Numbered from the stretch's first letter, positions 15,161 through 23,463 are shown. The stretch: DNA of 64,000 nucleotides from JAGLWP01 sp964406515 (GCA_964406515.1 CAYORV010000001.1:1-64000); one strand, 5' to 3'. The notes: a model not told the origin generated them from the letters alone. Made by a program: numbers and translations.

Positions 15161-15636
15161 TGGCTCAAAAATTCTTAAGACGAACTTCGAATAGATATTC
15201 AAAACTTGGAAAGCGAAGAAAGAAAAAGCAAATTTGGAGACGACCTACTGGAAGAGATAATAAAATGCGAGAGAAAAGAAAAGGATATCCTGCTGTTGTG
15301 AGTATTGGATATAAAACAAATAAAAAAGAACATCAAAATATTGTTAATGTTGAAAATTTAAAGGATTTAGCAAAAGTGCAAAAAAATGATGTTGTAATTT
15401 TCGGAAAAATGGGAAAAAAGAAAAAAATAGAGCTTGCAAAAAAAGCAAAAGAAATGAAAATCGAAATCAGTAATTTAAATGTTGGAAAATTTTTGAAAGA
15501 GATTGAAGAAAAGAAGAAAAAGATAGAAGAAGAAAAAAAGAAAGCTGAAGCTAAGAAGCCAAAAAAGTTAGAGAAGAAAACAGAAGATAAAAAAGTGGAA
15601 AAGATTAAGGAAGAACCAAAGGAGGACAAAAAATGA
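15160..15636 (+). CDS. rpl32e: Large-subunit ribosomal protein eL32 with charged tail
   Basis: eL32 is specific to archaea and eukaryotes. The core (residues 1-110) has FLRRTSNRYSKLGKRRKKKQIWRRPTGRDNKMREKRKGYP (residues about 4-43) and GYKTNKKEHQ. A tail of about 48 residues, almost entirely Lys and Glu, follows and probably forms a charged helix. It overlaps eL19 by 4 bases. Confidence 0.95.
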   Translation: MAQKFLRRTSNRYSKLGKRRKKKQIWRRPTGRDNKMREKRKGYPAVVSIGYKTNKKEHQNIVNVENLKDLAKVQKNDVVIFGKMGKKKKIELAKKAKEMKIEISNLNVGKFLKEIEEKKKKIEEEKKKAEAKKPKKLEKKTEDKKVEKIKEEPKEDKK

Positions 15637-16040
15637 ATCTTAAAAAGAAAAAGCAATTAGCAGTAAAGGCGTTGAAAGTTGGAGAAAAGCGAATCATGTT
15701 TTTAGAGCCAAGGCTCGAAGAGATAAAAGAAGCAATTACTAAACAAGATATTAGAGATTTAAAGGATGAAGGTGCAATAATTATTAAAGAAATTAAAGGA
15801 AAGAAAAAAGTTGATAAAAGAAAAAGACGAAGAGGTGCTGGAAAAATCCGAAAGAAAGTGAATATTAGAAAAAAACAATATGTTACAATGACTAAAAAGT
15901 TGAGAACTTATGTTGTTGGATTGGTAAAAGTTGGGCAATTAAATAAAGAAGAAGCTACAGATATAAGGAAAAAAATAAGGAATAAGTTTTTCAGAAGTAG
16001 AGTGCATTTAAAAGAATATGTTGGAGGTTTAGAGAAATGA
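15633..16040 (+). CDS. rpl19e: Large-subunit ribosomal protein eL19
   Basis: eL19 forms intersubunit bridges in archaea and eukaryotes. The 135-residue protein has KKQLAVKALKVGEKRIMFLEP, KRKRRRGAGKIRKK and the long C-terminal helix YVGLVKVGQLNKEEATDIRKK-type region ending KNKFFRSRVHLKEYV. It overlaps uL18 by 4 bases. Confidence 0.97.
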   Translation: MNLKKKKQLAVKALKVGEKRIMFLEPRLEEIKEAITKQDIRDLKDEGAIIIKEIKGKKKVDKRKRRRGAGKIRKKVNIRKKQYVTMTKKLRTYVVGLVKVGQLNKEEATDIRKKIRNKFFRSRVHLKEYVGGLEK

Positions 16041-16537
16041 GAATGAATAAACGAAGACGAAGAGAAAATAAAACAGATTATGGAAAGAGAATTAAGCTTT
16101 TGAAAGGCGGAGTTCCAAGAATAGTTTTTAGGAAGAGTAACAAATACATTATTGCTCAATATGTGACAAGTAAACAAGCTCAGGACAAGATTGAATTTGG
16201 AGTAAATTCAAAAGATTTAATATCTCATGGTTGGCCAAAAGAAAATCAAGGAAGTTTGAAATCAATTCCTGCGGCATATTTAACTGGATTTTTAATGGGT
16301 AAAAAGATTACAGAAAAAGCATTAGAAAATCCGATAATTGATTTTGGAATGAACAGAATGTTGTATAAAACTAAAACTTATGCTTTTTTGAAGGGAGTTA
16401 TTGATTCTGGGATTAAGATTGATTCTAAGGAGGAAATTTTTCCAGAACAAGAGAGGATACAAGGTAAGCATATGAAAAAAGATTTTTCAAGTATATTCGA
16501 ACAAATTAAATCAAGTATAGAGAAAAATGGAAAGTAA
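16037..16537 (+). CDS. rpl18: Large-subunit ribosomal protein uL18
   Basis: uL18 binds 5S rRNA with uL5. The 166-residue protein has RRRRENKTDYGKRIKLLKGG, RIVFRKSNKYIIAQ and AAYLTGFLMGKKITEKALE. The C-terminal QGKHMKKDFSSIFEQIKSSIE is typical of the archaeal form. It overlaps uS5 by 11 bases. Confidence 0.97.
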   Translation: MRMNKRRRRENKTDYGKRIKLLKGGVPRIVFRKSNKYIIAQYVTSKQAQDKIEFGVNSKDLISHGWPKENQGSLKSIPAAYLTGFLMGKKITEKALENPIIDFGMNRMLYKTKTYAFLKGVIDSGIKIDSKEEIFPEQERIQGKHMKKDFSSIFEQIKSSIEKNGK

Positions 16538-17351
16538 AATTACAGAAAAAGCTAAAGAAATAGATGCTGGAAATAAAAGAGCCTTTGGTGGTTCTCCAGA
16601 AGATAGGAAAAAAAGATTTCAGCAAAGAATAGAAGAGGAAGAAAAGGCTAGATTGGCTGGTTGGAAACCAAAAACAAAACTTGGAAAAGAAGTAAGAGAG
16701 GGCAAAATAAAAAATCTTGACGAGGTTCTTGATTCTGGAAGAAAAATTATGGAATCTGAAATTGTTGACTTGCTTGCTAATATTCAATCTGATTTAATTT
16801 TTATTGGGCAATCAAAAGGAAAATTTGGGGGCGGTAAAAGAAGGGTTTGGAGGCAGACACAGAGAAAGACCCAAGAAGGAAATGTTCCTACTTTTTCAGC
16901 AATGGCTGTTGTGGGAGATGAAAAAGGACATATTGGAATTGGAGAAGGAAAATCTAAAGAAACATTGCCTGCAAGAGATAAGGCAACAAAAAAAGCTAAG
17001 CTGAATATTTTTAGAATTAAACGAAACTGTGCTGGATTTGATTGTGCTTGTTCTGAATTACATTCTGTTCCGTTTAAAGTTACTGGAAAATCTGGAAGTG
17101 TTAGAGTTACATTAATTCCTGCACCTCAAGGAACTGGATTAGTTGTTGCAAATGAATTAAAGAAAGTATTGAAACTTGCAGGAATCAAAGATATTTATAG
17201 TAGAACTTCAGGAAAACAGCGAACATCTTTTAATTTGATTAAGGCTTGTATTGATGCTTTGAAAAAGACAGAAGTGGAGGGCGAAGTTATTGGAAAGCAA
17301 CAAATTGGGAGTATTAATAAAGACTTTTCAATGGCTGAGGAGAAGAAATGA
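16527..17351 (+). CDS. rps5: Small-subunit ribosomal protein uS5
   Basis: uS5 is part of the mRNA entry site and influences decoding fidelity. The 274-residue protein has a polar N-terminal region of about 70 residues, then the dsRBD-like S5 domain with GGKRRVWRQTQRKTQEGN and MAVVGDEKGHIGIGEGKSKE, and the C-terminal domain GSVRVTLIPAPQGTGLVVANE. It overlaps uL18 by 11 and uL30 by 4 bases. GEGKSKETLPARDKATKKAK matches the archaeal type. Confidence 0.97.
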   Translation: MESKITEKAKEIDAGNKRAFGGSPEDRKKRFQQRIEEEEKARLAGWKPKTKLGKEVREGKIKNLDEVLDSGRKIMESEIVDLLANIQSDLIFIGQSKGKFGGGKRRVWRQTQRKTQEGNVPTFSAMAVVGDEKGHIGIGEGKSKETLPARDKATKKAKLNIFRIKRNCAGFDCACSELHSVPFKVTGKSGSVRVTLIPAPQGTGLVVANELKKVLKLAGIKDIYSRTSGKQRTSFNLIKACIDALKKTEVEGEVIGKQQIGSINKDFSMAEEKK

Positions 17352-17695
17352 TAGCAATAATTAGAATACGAGGACAGGTTGGATTGAATCGTGAGATAGT
17401 GAATACTTTTTATAGATTAAGACTTAGAAAAAAATATACTTGTGTTGTAATTGAGAAGCCGACAAAAGAACAACTTGGAATGATGGAAAAGGTAAAGAAT
17501 TTTGTTGCATATGGAGAAATAGACGAAGAAACTTATAAGAAACTTGTTGAAGCGCGTGGTGGAAAAATAAAGAACTTTTTCAGATTACATCCTCCAAGAA
17601 GAGGAATTGACAGCAAGAAACATTTTGGTGTAGCAAAAGGAGTTTTAGGAAATAATGGTAAAGAAATAAATAAATTAATTGGAAGGATGTTATGA
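17348..17695 (+). CDS. rpl30: Large-subunit ribosomal protein uL30
   Basis: The 115-residue protein has the ferredoxin-like start MIAIIRIRGQVGLNREIVNTF and RLRLRKKYTCVVIEKPTKEQ, plus the archaeal C-terminal segment FFRLHPPRRGIDSKKHF. It is shorter than the roughly 150 residues common in other archaea, lacking part of the C-terminal extension. It overlaps the next gene by 4 bases. Confidence 0.95.
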   Translation: MIAIIRIRGQVGLNREIVNTFYRLRLRKKYTCVVIEKPTKEQLGMMEKVKNFVAYGEIDEETYKKLVEARGGKIKNFFRLHPPRRGIDSKKHFGVAKGVLGNNGKEINKLIGRML

Positions 17696-18021
17696 TGGAT
17701 TTAAAAGTTTATTTTCCACTTGTTAATTTTGCATTATGGAACAAAAATAGTACACTAACGGAATTAGTAAATACTACAAATGAATTTTCAATTCCAGAGA
17801 AAAACACCAAACATATTGTAGAATCAATATTAGAAGCTGAAATCCGAGATAGAACAATTGTTAAATCCGAGGATGGTTCATATCATTTATCTAATTCATA
17901 TGATATTAGAGGGGAAATGAAGGATTTTTTAGAATTACATACCCTTGCTCCTAAAGAATACATTGGAAAAAAACCTTATATTAAAAAATTAATGGAGGCC
18001 ATAGAGAAAAGATTAAAATGA
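17692..18021 (+). CDS. Unknown protein between uL30 and uL15
   Basis: A 109-residue protein overlapping uL30 and uL15 by 4 bases each. Residues 8-70 (FALWNKNSTLTELVNTTNEF, ILEAEIRDRTIVKSEDGSYHLS) have the helix-helix-strand pattern of a small winged helix, and a short C-terminal helix follows. I do not recognise a family. The tight coupling on both sides indicates co-translation with ribosomal proteins. Confidence 0.7.
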   Translation: MMDLKVYFPLVNFALWNKNSTLTELVNTTNEFSIPEKNTKHIVESILEAEIRDRTIVKSEDGSYHLSNSYDIRGEMKDFLELHTLAPKEYIGKKPYIKKLMEAIEKRLK

Positions 18022-18536
18022 TAGCGAAAAAAAGAAAAAAATCAAGTCGAATGCACGGCCGGAACATGGGGACACATGGAGGCGGAGCTCGAAAAAAGCG
18101 AAAAGGTTCTGGACATAGAGGTGGAAAAGGAATGTCTGGGAGTGGAAAGCGAGCAGACCACAAAAAGACACTTGTTATCAAACTTTATGGGAATGAATAT
18201 TTCGGAAAGCAGGGAATAACAAGTAGAGGAACAAAACGAGATACAAGGCAAAGAGTAAATCTTCAGCAAATTGAATCACATTTAGAAAAATATGGGCACC
18301 GCGGGCGTACCCCGAAAGATTTTGATAAAAAATCTTTACAAGGGGCAAAGAAAACAGGAGATGCTTGGGAAATTAATTTAGAAAATTATAAAATTCTTGG
18401 ACAAGGTGAAGTTAAAAGTAAGTTAATTATAAGGGCAAAAGAAGCTTCAAAAGTAGCAATACAAAAAGTTAAAGAAAAAGGGGGAGAAATAATTCTGCCT
18501 GTTAAAGAAAAAAATGAACCTAAGAAAGATATTTAA
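18018..18536 (+). CDS. rpl15: Large-subunit ribosomal protein uL15
   Basis: uL15 is a mid-to-late assembly protein of the large subunit. The 172-residue protein begins with the Gly/Arg-rich RNA-binding extension (GRNMGTHGGGARKKRKGSGH, GGKGMSGSGKRADHK) and ends with the globular domain containing YKILGQGEVKSKLIIRAKEAS. Residues about 93-111 (GHRGRTPKDFDKKSLQGAK), in the loop before the globular domain, are encoded by palindromic element copy D. The 3' end overlaps secY by 23 bases. Confidence 0.96.
   Translation: MIAKKRKKSSRMHGRNMGTHGGGARKKRKGSGHRGGKGMSGSGKRADHKKTLVIKLYGNEYFGKQGITSRGTKRDTRQRVNLQQIESHLEKYGHRGRTPKDFDKKSLQGAKKTGDAWEINLENYKILGQGEVKSKLIIRAKEASKVAIQKVKEKGGEIILPVKEKNEPKKDI
18296..18350 (+). 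repeat. Palindromic in-frame insertion element, copy D (in uL15)
   Basis: The copy begins GCACC like copies A and B, continues GGGCGTACCCC and ends GGGGCAAAG. A long hairpin lies inside: CCCC (18310-18313) pairs with GGGG (18342-18345), and AAAGATTTT (18315-18323) pairs with AAAATCTTT (18329-18337). It is read in a third frame relative to copies A/B and C. Confidence 0.75.
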
Positions 18537-19953
18537 TTTCATTCCAGAAGTTAAAAGTCCTGATGAGAAGAAAGTTAGTTTTAAAGTCAAGCTTAAGTGG
18601 ACTTTAATAATTCTTGTTGTGTTTTTTGTTCTTGCAAATATTCCTCTTTTTGGTTTATCTAATAATGCTCTTGAAAGATTCAAGTATCTTGCGATGATTC
18701 TTGGAACTGATTTCGGGAGTATAATTTCGCTTGGTATCGGACCAATTGTAATGGCTTCGATTATACTGCAGTTGCTTACTGGTTCAGGAATAGTGAATAT
18801 TGATCAATCTACTCCAGAAGGTAGGAAATTTTTCCAGGGAATTCAGAAATTGTTAGTCTTTTTCTTTATAGTTTTTGAAGCAATAATTTATGTTTTAATG
18901 GAAGGACTTCAGGCAATGCCTGGGTTGGCTTGGCTGGTAATTTTGCAATTGATACTCGGGGGTCTGGCAATTTTTTACATGGATGATGTTACAACCAAAT
19001 GGGGATTTGGTTCTGGAGTTTCATTATTTATTGGGGCAGGAGTTTCATGGAGATTAGTAACAAGTGCTTTCCAGTTCATAAATCAGCAAGGAAGAAATTG
19101 TTTGTTTGATTTTGCAAATACGGCATGTTCGGGAAAGGTTTTTGTTTTAATACAATCAATAATAAATAAGTATCCAATAGAATTAGCGTCTGCACTTGGC
19201 GCAATTGTCGCGACAGTATTGATATTTTTAGCAGTTGTTTGGGCTCAATCATTAAAAGTTGAAATTCCATTGTCATATGGAAAAGTTCGTGGTTATGGTG
19301 TAAAATGGCCATTATCATTTTTCTATGCTTCTGTAATTCCTGTAATTTTAACTGCTGCATTAATTGCCAGTATGCAACTTTTTGGAGGGATATTGGAAAA
19401 TGCCGCGGCTCCTTGTTTGATTGAAGGAGGAGTATGTACAGGTCTGGCAAAGTTTGCCTCGAATTTTGGATTTTTGGGACACTTTATTGATGGGCAAGCA
19501 ATTTCAGGATTGGCCTTTTGGGTTGGTTCTACTAATTTGTTGGAATTAGTTATCCGTGGTGGATTTATGCCTCGTTATTTACTTCAGGGTTTAACTCATG
19601 TTTTGTTTTTTGTAATTTTATCAACTGTGTTTGCCATATTCTGGGTTAAAACTTCTGGAATGGATGCTAAAGCACAAGCGCATAAAATTGCTTCGTCTGG
19701 TTTACAGATAGCAGGCTTTAGACAAGATGAAAGGGTTTTAGAAAGTATTCTCAAGAGATATGTAATGCCTTTGACAGTTATGGGGGGGATGGCCATTGGA
19801 TTGCTGGCATCAATTACAGATTTGATGGGAGCATTAGTTTCAGGAACTGCTATATTACTTGTAATCATGATATTTTTCCAGTTCTACCAGAATATTGCTC
19901 AACAACATATGAATGATATGAATCCTGCAATGAGGAAGTTCGTGGGAAGTTAG
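18514..19953 (+). CDS. secY: Preprotein translocase subunit SecY
   Basis: SecY is the protein-conducting channel of the membrane. The 479-residue protein shows ten hydrophobic helices with LGIGPIVMASIILQLLTGSG (plug and helix 2 region), YMDDVTTKWGFGSGVSLFI, KVEIPLSYGKVRGYGVKWPL and a C-terminal DLMGALVSGTAILLV. The ATG at 18514, 23 bases inside uL15, gives the expected N-terminus (FNFIPEVKSPDEKKVSFKVK). The adenylate kinase gene that often follows secY in archaea is absent; an EMC3-family gene follows after 30 bases. Confidence 0.97.
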   Translation: MNLRKIFNFIPEVKSPDEKKVSFKVKLKWTLIILVVFFVLANIPLFGLSNNALERFKYLAMILGTDFGSIISLGIGPIVMASIILQLLTGSGIVNIDQSTPEGRKFFQGIQKLLVFFFIVFEAIIYVLMEGLQAMPGLAWLVILQLILGGLAIFYMDDVTTKWGFGSGVSLFIGAGVSWRLVTSAFQFINQQGRNCLFDFANTACSGKVFVLIQSIINKYPIELASALGAIVATVLIFLAVVWAQSLKVEIPLSYGKVRGYGVKWPLSFFYASVIPVILTAALIASMQLFGGILENAAAPCLIEGGVCTGLAKFASNFGFLGHFIDGQAISGLAFWVGSTNLLELVIRGGFMPRYLLQGLTHVLFFVILSTVFAIFWVKTSGMDAKAQAHKIASSGLQIAGFRQDERVLESILKRYVMPLTVMGGMAIGLLASITDLMGALVSGTAILLVIMIFFQFYQNIAQQHMNDMNPAMRKFVGS

Positions 19954-19983
19954 TTTTAAAAACCAAGTTTTATTAATGCAAAG

Positions 19984-20757
19984 ATGGAAGAGAACACAGA
20001 AAAACCAATTGAAGAGAAAGATGCTGAAATTAATGAGAATAATATAGAAGTTGAAGAAGAAAAAATAGATGCTAGCACAAATAATAAAGTTGATAATATA
20101 GAAACATCAGATGAAGGTGAAATAAAAGAAGAGGCTGTTGAAGAAGAACCCGAAGAAGAATCAGTTGAAGAGAAAGAAGAACCTCCTATTGTTCCAAAGA
20201 GCAAGGAAGGGAAAGAAGGAAGTTGGACTCCGATGATTGTTGTAATGGGTTTATCGCTTGTTATTGCTTTTTCTTGGGACAAGGTTTCTTGGATTAGTGG
20301 TTCTGTTCATAAAGTTCTTGACCCGAGTGCAGGGGCCTTGTTAAATTGGAATCTGGTTTTGGGAATGATGGCAATTGTTCTTGTTATTAATATAATGACC
20401 ACACTTATTCAAAAATATGCTACAGACCAGGATGCACTTAGAGAATTGAAAAAAGAACAGAAGATTTTACAAGCAGAGATGAAAAAGTATAAGGATCATC
20501 CAGAAAAAGTTGCTGAATTATCAAAAAAACAAATGCAATTTATTCCAAAGACATTTAAGTTAACTAGTAGAGCAATTATGTTTACAGGTGTGCCGTTTAT
20601 TTTATTCTTTAGATGGTTTAATGATGTTTTTACTGCAATGGAAATGGTGGCAGGAGAGCCTATAAAGTTTTTTGGAATTTTGAGTTGGTTCTGGTTCTAT
20701 CTTATTTTCACAATGATTCTCAGTAGCGTTTTTAGAAAAGTGTTTAAAGTTGTTTAA
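19984..20757 (+). CDS. EMC3/TMCO1 (DUF106) family Oxa1-superfamily membrane insertase
   Basis: Archaeal DUF106 proteins are related to YidC/Oxa1 and EMC3 and insert membrane proteins. The 257-residue protein has an acidic disordered N-terminus (about 75 residues, Glu-rich), a first membrane helix (MIVVMGLSLVIAFSW), a second (LNWNLVLGMMAIVLVINIMTTL), a cytosolic helical hairpin (TDQDALRELKKEQKILQAEM...LSKKQMQFIP) and two more membrane helices ending WFWFYLIFTMILSSVFRKVF. Position after secY fits the archaeal arrangement and a shared role in membrane biogenesis. The acidic extension is unusually long. Confidence 0.9.
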   Translation: MEENTEKPIEEKDAEINENNIEVEEEKIDASTNNKVDNIETSDEGEIKEEAVEEEPEEESVEEKEEPPIVPKSKEGKEGSWTPMIVVMGLSLVIAFSWDKVSWISGSVHKVLDPSAGALLNWNLVLGMMAIVLVINIMTTLIQKYATDQDALRELKKEQKILQAEMKKYKDHPEKVAELSKKQMQFIPKTFKLTSRAIMFTGVPFILFFRWFNDVFTAMEMVAGEPIKFFGILSWFWFYLIFTMILSSVFRKVFKVV

Positions 20758-20773
20758 GAATAGAAAAACTCCA

Positions 20774-20793
20774 AAATCGGCTTTGCCAGATTT
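20774..20793 (+). terminator. Hairpin after the superoperon
   Basis: AAATCGGC pairs with GCC-A-GATTT (one bulged A) around a TTT loop, 17 bases after the EMC3 gene stop, and is followed by a pyrimidine-rich stretch. It is the most likely end of the superoperon transcript. Confidence 0.5.
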
Positions 20794-20807
20794 CTTTGTT
20801 AGGAAAA

Positions 20808-20892
20808 TGTAATTAATGACATAGTTTTTTAATAATGAACTAACCTGTAAGTGAGCTATGTTGGGTGGTGGTGAAAAAAGACATCAATTACC
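20808..20892 (+). ncRNA. Candidate structured RNA upstream of prefoldin
   Basis: GTAATTAATGAC (20809-20820) can pair with GACATCAATTAC (20880-20891) at 10 of 12 positions, and CATAG with CTATG inside it. The loop contains a G-rich GGGTGGTGGTG. The segment lies between the terminator-like hairpin and the prefoldin TATA box. No tRNA, C/D or H/ACA box set is convincing, so the type is unknown. Confidence 0.25.
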
Positions 20893-20902
20893 ATTAGATA
20901 AT

Positions 20903-20911
20903 CTTAAAAAC
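20903..20911 (+). promoter_or_regulatory. TATA box of prefoldin alpha
   Basis: CTTAAAAAC lies about 25 bases before the ATG at 20932, which fits a leaderless transcript. Confidence 0.55.
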
Positions 20912-20931
20912 CCCTTTTTTCTTGTCAAAAC

Positions 20932-21435
20932 ATGGTAGATGAAAATAATGAACAACAAGAACTTATGGTAAAGATGCAAATGTTTGATCAACAAGCTAAG
21001 CAGATGCAACAGCAATTACAAGCGATTGACCAAGGAATTACAGAGATGACTACATTGAATGAGGGACTTAATGAGTTAGTTGGAAAAGAAGGCAAGGAAA
21101 TTTATGCTCCAATTGGTCGAGGAATATTTGCGAAAGCTACACTTATTTCAGAAGATTTGAATGTTGATGTTGGTGGAGGAAACATAGTTAAGAAAACTAT
21201 TCCTGAAACTAAAAAGATAATTGAAGATCAACTTCAAAAGCTTGAAGAAGTTAAAAAAGAGCTTGAAACAGGGATGGAAAAAATGGGCGAAGAATTCAAG
21301 GCCCTTATTGAAGAAGCTCAATCAAAAGAAGCAGGGAAAGAACAGGTTCATGACGAAAATTGTGAACATGGCGAAGATTCTGAAGAGGGCGAAAAGAAAC
21401 CTACTAAGGGCAAAAAGATTGATGAGTTGGTTTAA
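20932..21435 (+). CDS. pfdA: Prefoldin alpha subunit
   Basis: Prefoldin is a hexameric chaperone of archaea and eukaryotes that hands unfolded proteins to the chaperonin. The 167-residue protein has the N- and C-terminal coiled-coil helices (MFDQQAKQMQQQLQAIDQGI; KIIEDQLQKLEEVKKELETG) and the intervening beta-hairpin region (EIYAPIGRGIFAKATLISED, LNVDVGGGNIVKKT). An acidic, His-containing C-terminal tail (EQVHDENCEHGEDSEEG) extends the usual length by about 25 residues. Confidence 0.92.
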   Translation: MVDENNEQQELMVKMQMFDQQAKQMQQQLQAIDQGITEMTTLNEGLNELVGKEGKEIYAPIGRGIFAKATLISEDLNVDVGGGNIVKKTIPETKKIIEDQLQKLEEVKKELETGMEKMGEEFKALIEEAQSKEAGKEQVHDENCEHGEDSEEGEKKPTKGKKIDELV

Positions 21436-21473
21436 AAAAAAGAATAAGAAAAAAAATAAAAAAATATTCTCAA

Positions 21474-21686
21474 TTATTTCTTGATATAAACTTTATAAAA
21501 AGATTTTGCACCAAGTAGAACAGCTGCTGCTAAGAAATACCAAGGATTAACTGATTGCACCCAATTCATTGCTGCTGGCCAAATTGTTACTAGAAAAAAT
21601 GCTACTGCAATCATAGCAAACTTAATCAAAGTAATATCTAGTACATCTAATCTCTTGAGTCCTCTTTTCCAAATTTTCATTAACAT
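21474..21686 (-). CDS. Small two-helix membrane protein
   Basis: A 70-residue protein with a basic N-terminus (KIWKRGLKRLDVLDI) and two hydrophobic segments, TLIKFAMIAVAFFLVTIWP and YFLAAAVLLGAKSFY. It is similar to short membrane proteins often seen in DPANN genomes; no function is known. Its ribosome binding site AGGAGG (21701-21706) is formed by the last codons of the R15P isomerase-like gene, so the two are translated from one message. ATG codons at 21686 and 21680 are both possible starts. Confidence 0.7.
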   Translation of the reverse strand: MLMKIWKRGLKRLDVLDITLIKFAMIAVAFFLVTIWPAAMNWVQSVNPWYFLAAAVLLGAKSFYKVYIKK

Positions 21687-21697
21687 CTTAAATTTTT

Positions 21698-22477
21698 TTA
21701 CCTCCTTTCATTTTCTGTGATTACTTTTGTAATATATTTCTTTTTCACGAATTCGAATGCAGGATTTTTTAGTTTTATTCCTTTGGGGGCTTTGTCCCAG
21801 ACCTCATTTAATTTTCTGTTTTCTAATTTGATTTTCTTGCTTGTAAATTTCCAAGAATCTGCAATTACATAAACTGGAATTTTTTCTTGTTTTGCAATCC
21901 GCGCAATTACCTCGCTACCAATTTTATTTATGACTCCTTCTTTTGTTAAAGCATCTGCTCCAAGAAAAACTTTTGTTGCTTTTTTTGTTCCCTGTTCTTT
22001 GCTCAATGCAATTCCTAATGCAGAATCTACAAACATCGTAACCTTAATTCCTGCTTCTTTTAATTCTCGTGCGGTTTTTCTTCCTTGATAAAGCGGACGA
22101 GTTTCTGTATTGTAAATTTCAAAATCTTTTCCCTTATCGCTCGCATAGATTAAAGCATTAATTACATTTGTTGAATGGCAATGTGTAAAAATAACATCTT
22201 TATTTTTTATTAATTTGAAAACTTTTTTATTTATTTTCTCTTGGGCCTCTACAAAATGAGCTCTTATTTCTTTCAGAGGTTTTCCCTTTTCTGCAAGCTC
22301 AAGAACTTTTTTCATCATTGGTTCTGTTGGCCTTAATGACAAAAGTTTTTTCTTTGAAGATTCTGTTGGAATTAAAGAATATGCTTTAAGAGCCGCCTTT
22401 GCAATATTTCGCGCGCCTTGAATTTTAATGTCCTTTATATCGCGCGCTATCCGATTAAACTTACCTCTTTTATTCAT
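21698..22477 (-). CDS. Ribose-1,5-bisphosphate isomerase-like protein (eIF2B alpha family)
   Basis: The family converts ribose 1,5-bisphosphate to ribulose 1,5-bisphosphate, step two of the archaeal AMP pathway. The 259-residue protein has the eIF2B-alpha fold signature GARNIAKAALKA and both residues equivalent to the catalytic pair of the Thermococcus enzyme: Cys100 in FTHCHSTN and Asp175 in LGADAL. It is about 60 residues shorter than the roughly 320-residue Thermococcus protein, and relative numbering suggests about 30 of these are missing N-terminally. A generic eIF2B-like role or methylthioribose-1-phosphate isomerase is less likely given the AMP phosphorylase in the same window. Confidence 0.8.
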   Translation of the reverse strand: MNKRGKFNRIARDIKDIKIQGARNIAKAALKAYSLIPTESSKKKLLSLRPTEPMMKKVLELAEKGKPLKEIRAHFVEAQEKINKKVFKLIKNKDVIFTHCHSTNVINALIYASDKGKDFEIYNTETRPLYQGRKTARELKEAGIKVTMFVDSALGIALSKEQGTKKATKVFLGADALTKEGVINKIGSEVIARIAKQEKIPVYVIADSWKFTSKKIKLENRKLNEVWDKAPKGIKLKNPAFEFVKKKYITKVITENERR

Positions 22478-22522
22478 ATTTGTAAAAAGATTAGAGAGTT
22501 TAAAATTGTTTTGTGGAGAGAA

Positions 22523-22532
22523 ACTTTAAAAA
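22523..22532 (+). promoter_or_regulatory. TATA box of the SpoIIM-family gene
   Basis: ACTTTAAAAA lies about 26 bases before the ATG at 22554. Confidence 0.5.
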
Positions 22533-22553
22533 CAAAATTTCCTTTGATGAATT

Positions 22554-23411
22554 ATGTTAGAGTCGTTGATTAATCCAAAAAGAGTTGAAAAAGGGCCGTG
22601 GAAAATGTTCTTTATCGGGATGCTTTATGCTTCGCTTTCGCTGTTGCTTGTGCATTGGTTTTTTTCAGGTGATGCTGTTTTATCTAAATTTTCTGGGATG
22701 ATTGTTGTAACTTTCTGTGTTATGTTTTCTCTTCCTTTTATGTATTTTATAATTAAAAAAGAAGAAAAGCAAGATGAAACAACAGAAGGATTTAGAGGAG
22801 TTTGGAGAATTCATAAAGATGCCATTTACGCATTTATGTGGCTTTTCCTTGGATTTATTGTGGCTTTTGCATTTTGGTATATAATTCTGCAAAATGCATC
22901 TTTGTTCAATGCCCAAATAGAAACTTATTGTAGCATAAATAGTCCTGGGGGCATTGAAGATTGTGTCTCAAGATATGATATAGGAAATTCGGCCAGCACT
23001 GGTTCTGCTACAAGAGGCATGAGAATCTTATCAATTTTAGAAAATAATATTTATGTTATGATTTTCACGCTGATTTTTTCGCTGATTTTTGGGGCAGGGG
23101 CTATTTTTATTTTAGCTTGGAATGCGAGTGTAATTGCTGCAGCAATAGGTATTTTTACAAGATATAAATTAATAAATATTCCATTGGGAATTGCGAGATA
23201 CATGATTCATGGTTTCCCTGAAATTGCAGCCTATTTCATAACTGCTTTAGCTGGTGGAATCTTAGGAACAGGTGTAATAAGAAACGGCTTCAAAGACAAA
23301 AAATTCTTAAGAGTCTTAGAAAATGTTATCATGCTTCTTTTCATAGCAATAGTAGTCTTAATTATTGCTGCAGTAATCGAAGTGTACTTTACTCCTCTTC
23401 TTTTCGGATAA
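22554..23411 (+). CDS. SpoIIM-family (DUF95) integral membrane protein
   Basis: A 285-residue protein with six hydrophobic helices. The second half has the SpoIIM/DUF95 hallmark NNIYVMIFTLIFSLIFGAGAIFILAWNASVIAAAIG (about residues 165-200) and the downstream HGFPEIAAYFITALAGGILG. An extracytoplasmic loop between helices 3 and 4 holds two Cys (YCSINSPGGIEDC) that could form a disulfide. The function in archaea is unknown; it precedes aglB with its own promoter. The family's general link is to membrane or envelope remodelling. Confidence 0.85.
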   Translation: MLESLINPKRVEKGPWKMFFIGMLYASLSLLLVHWFFSGDAVLSKFSGMIVVTFCVMFSLPFMYFIIKKEEKQDETTEGFRGVWRIHKDAIYAFMWLFLGFIVAFAFWYIILQNASLFNAQIETYCSINSPGGIEDCVSRYDIGNSASTGSATRGMRILSILENNIYVMIFTLIFSLIFGAGAIFILAWNASVIAAAIGIFTRYKLINIPLGIARYMIHGFPEIAAYFITALAGGILGTGVIRNGFKDKKFLRVLENVIMLLFIAIVVLIIAAVIEVYFTPLLFG

Positions 23412-23417
23412 TAAACA

Positions 23418-23430
23418 AATATTTAAATAG
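23418..23430 (+). promoter_or_regulatory. TATA box of aglB
   Basis: AATATTTAAATAG lies about 40 bases before the ATG at 23464. A small CTCG/CGAG hairpin (23440-23453) falls in the predicted leader next to a GAGG that could act as a ribosome binding site. Confidence 0.45.
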
Positions 23431-23463
23431 AATTTATCTCTCGTTGTTACGAGGTTTTTAATC

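Noticed and set aside
15333..15656. Minus-strand Phe/Ser-rich frame opposite eL32
   Set aside because: It is the antisense of a Lys/Glu-rich tail and has no independent support.
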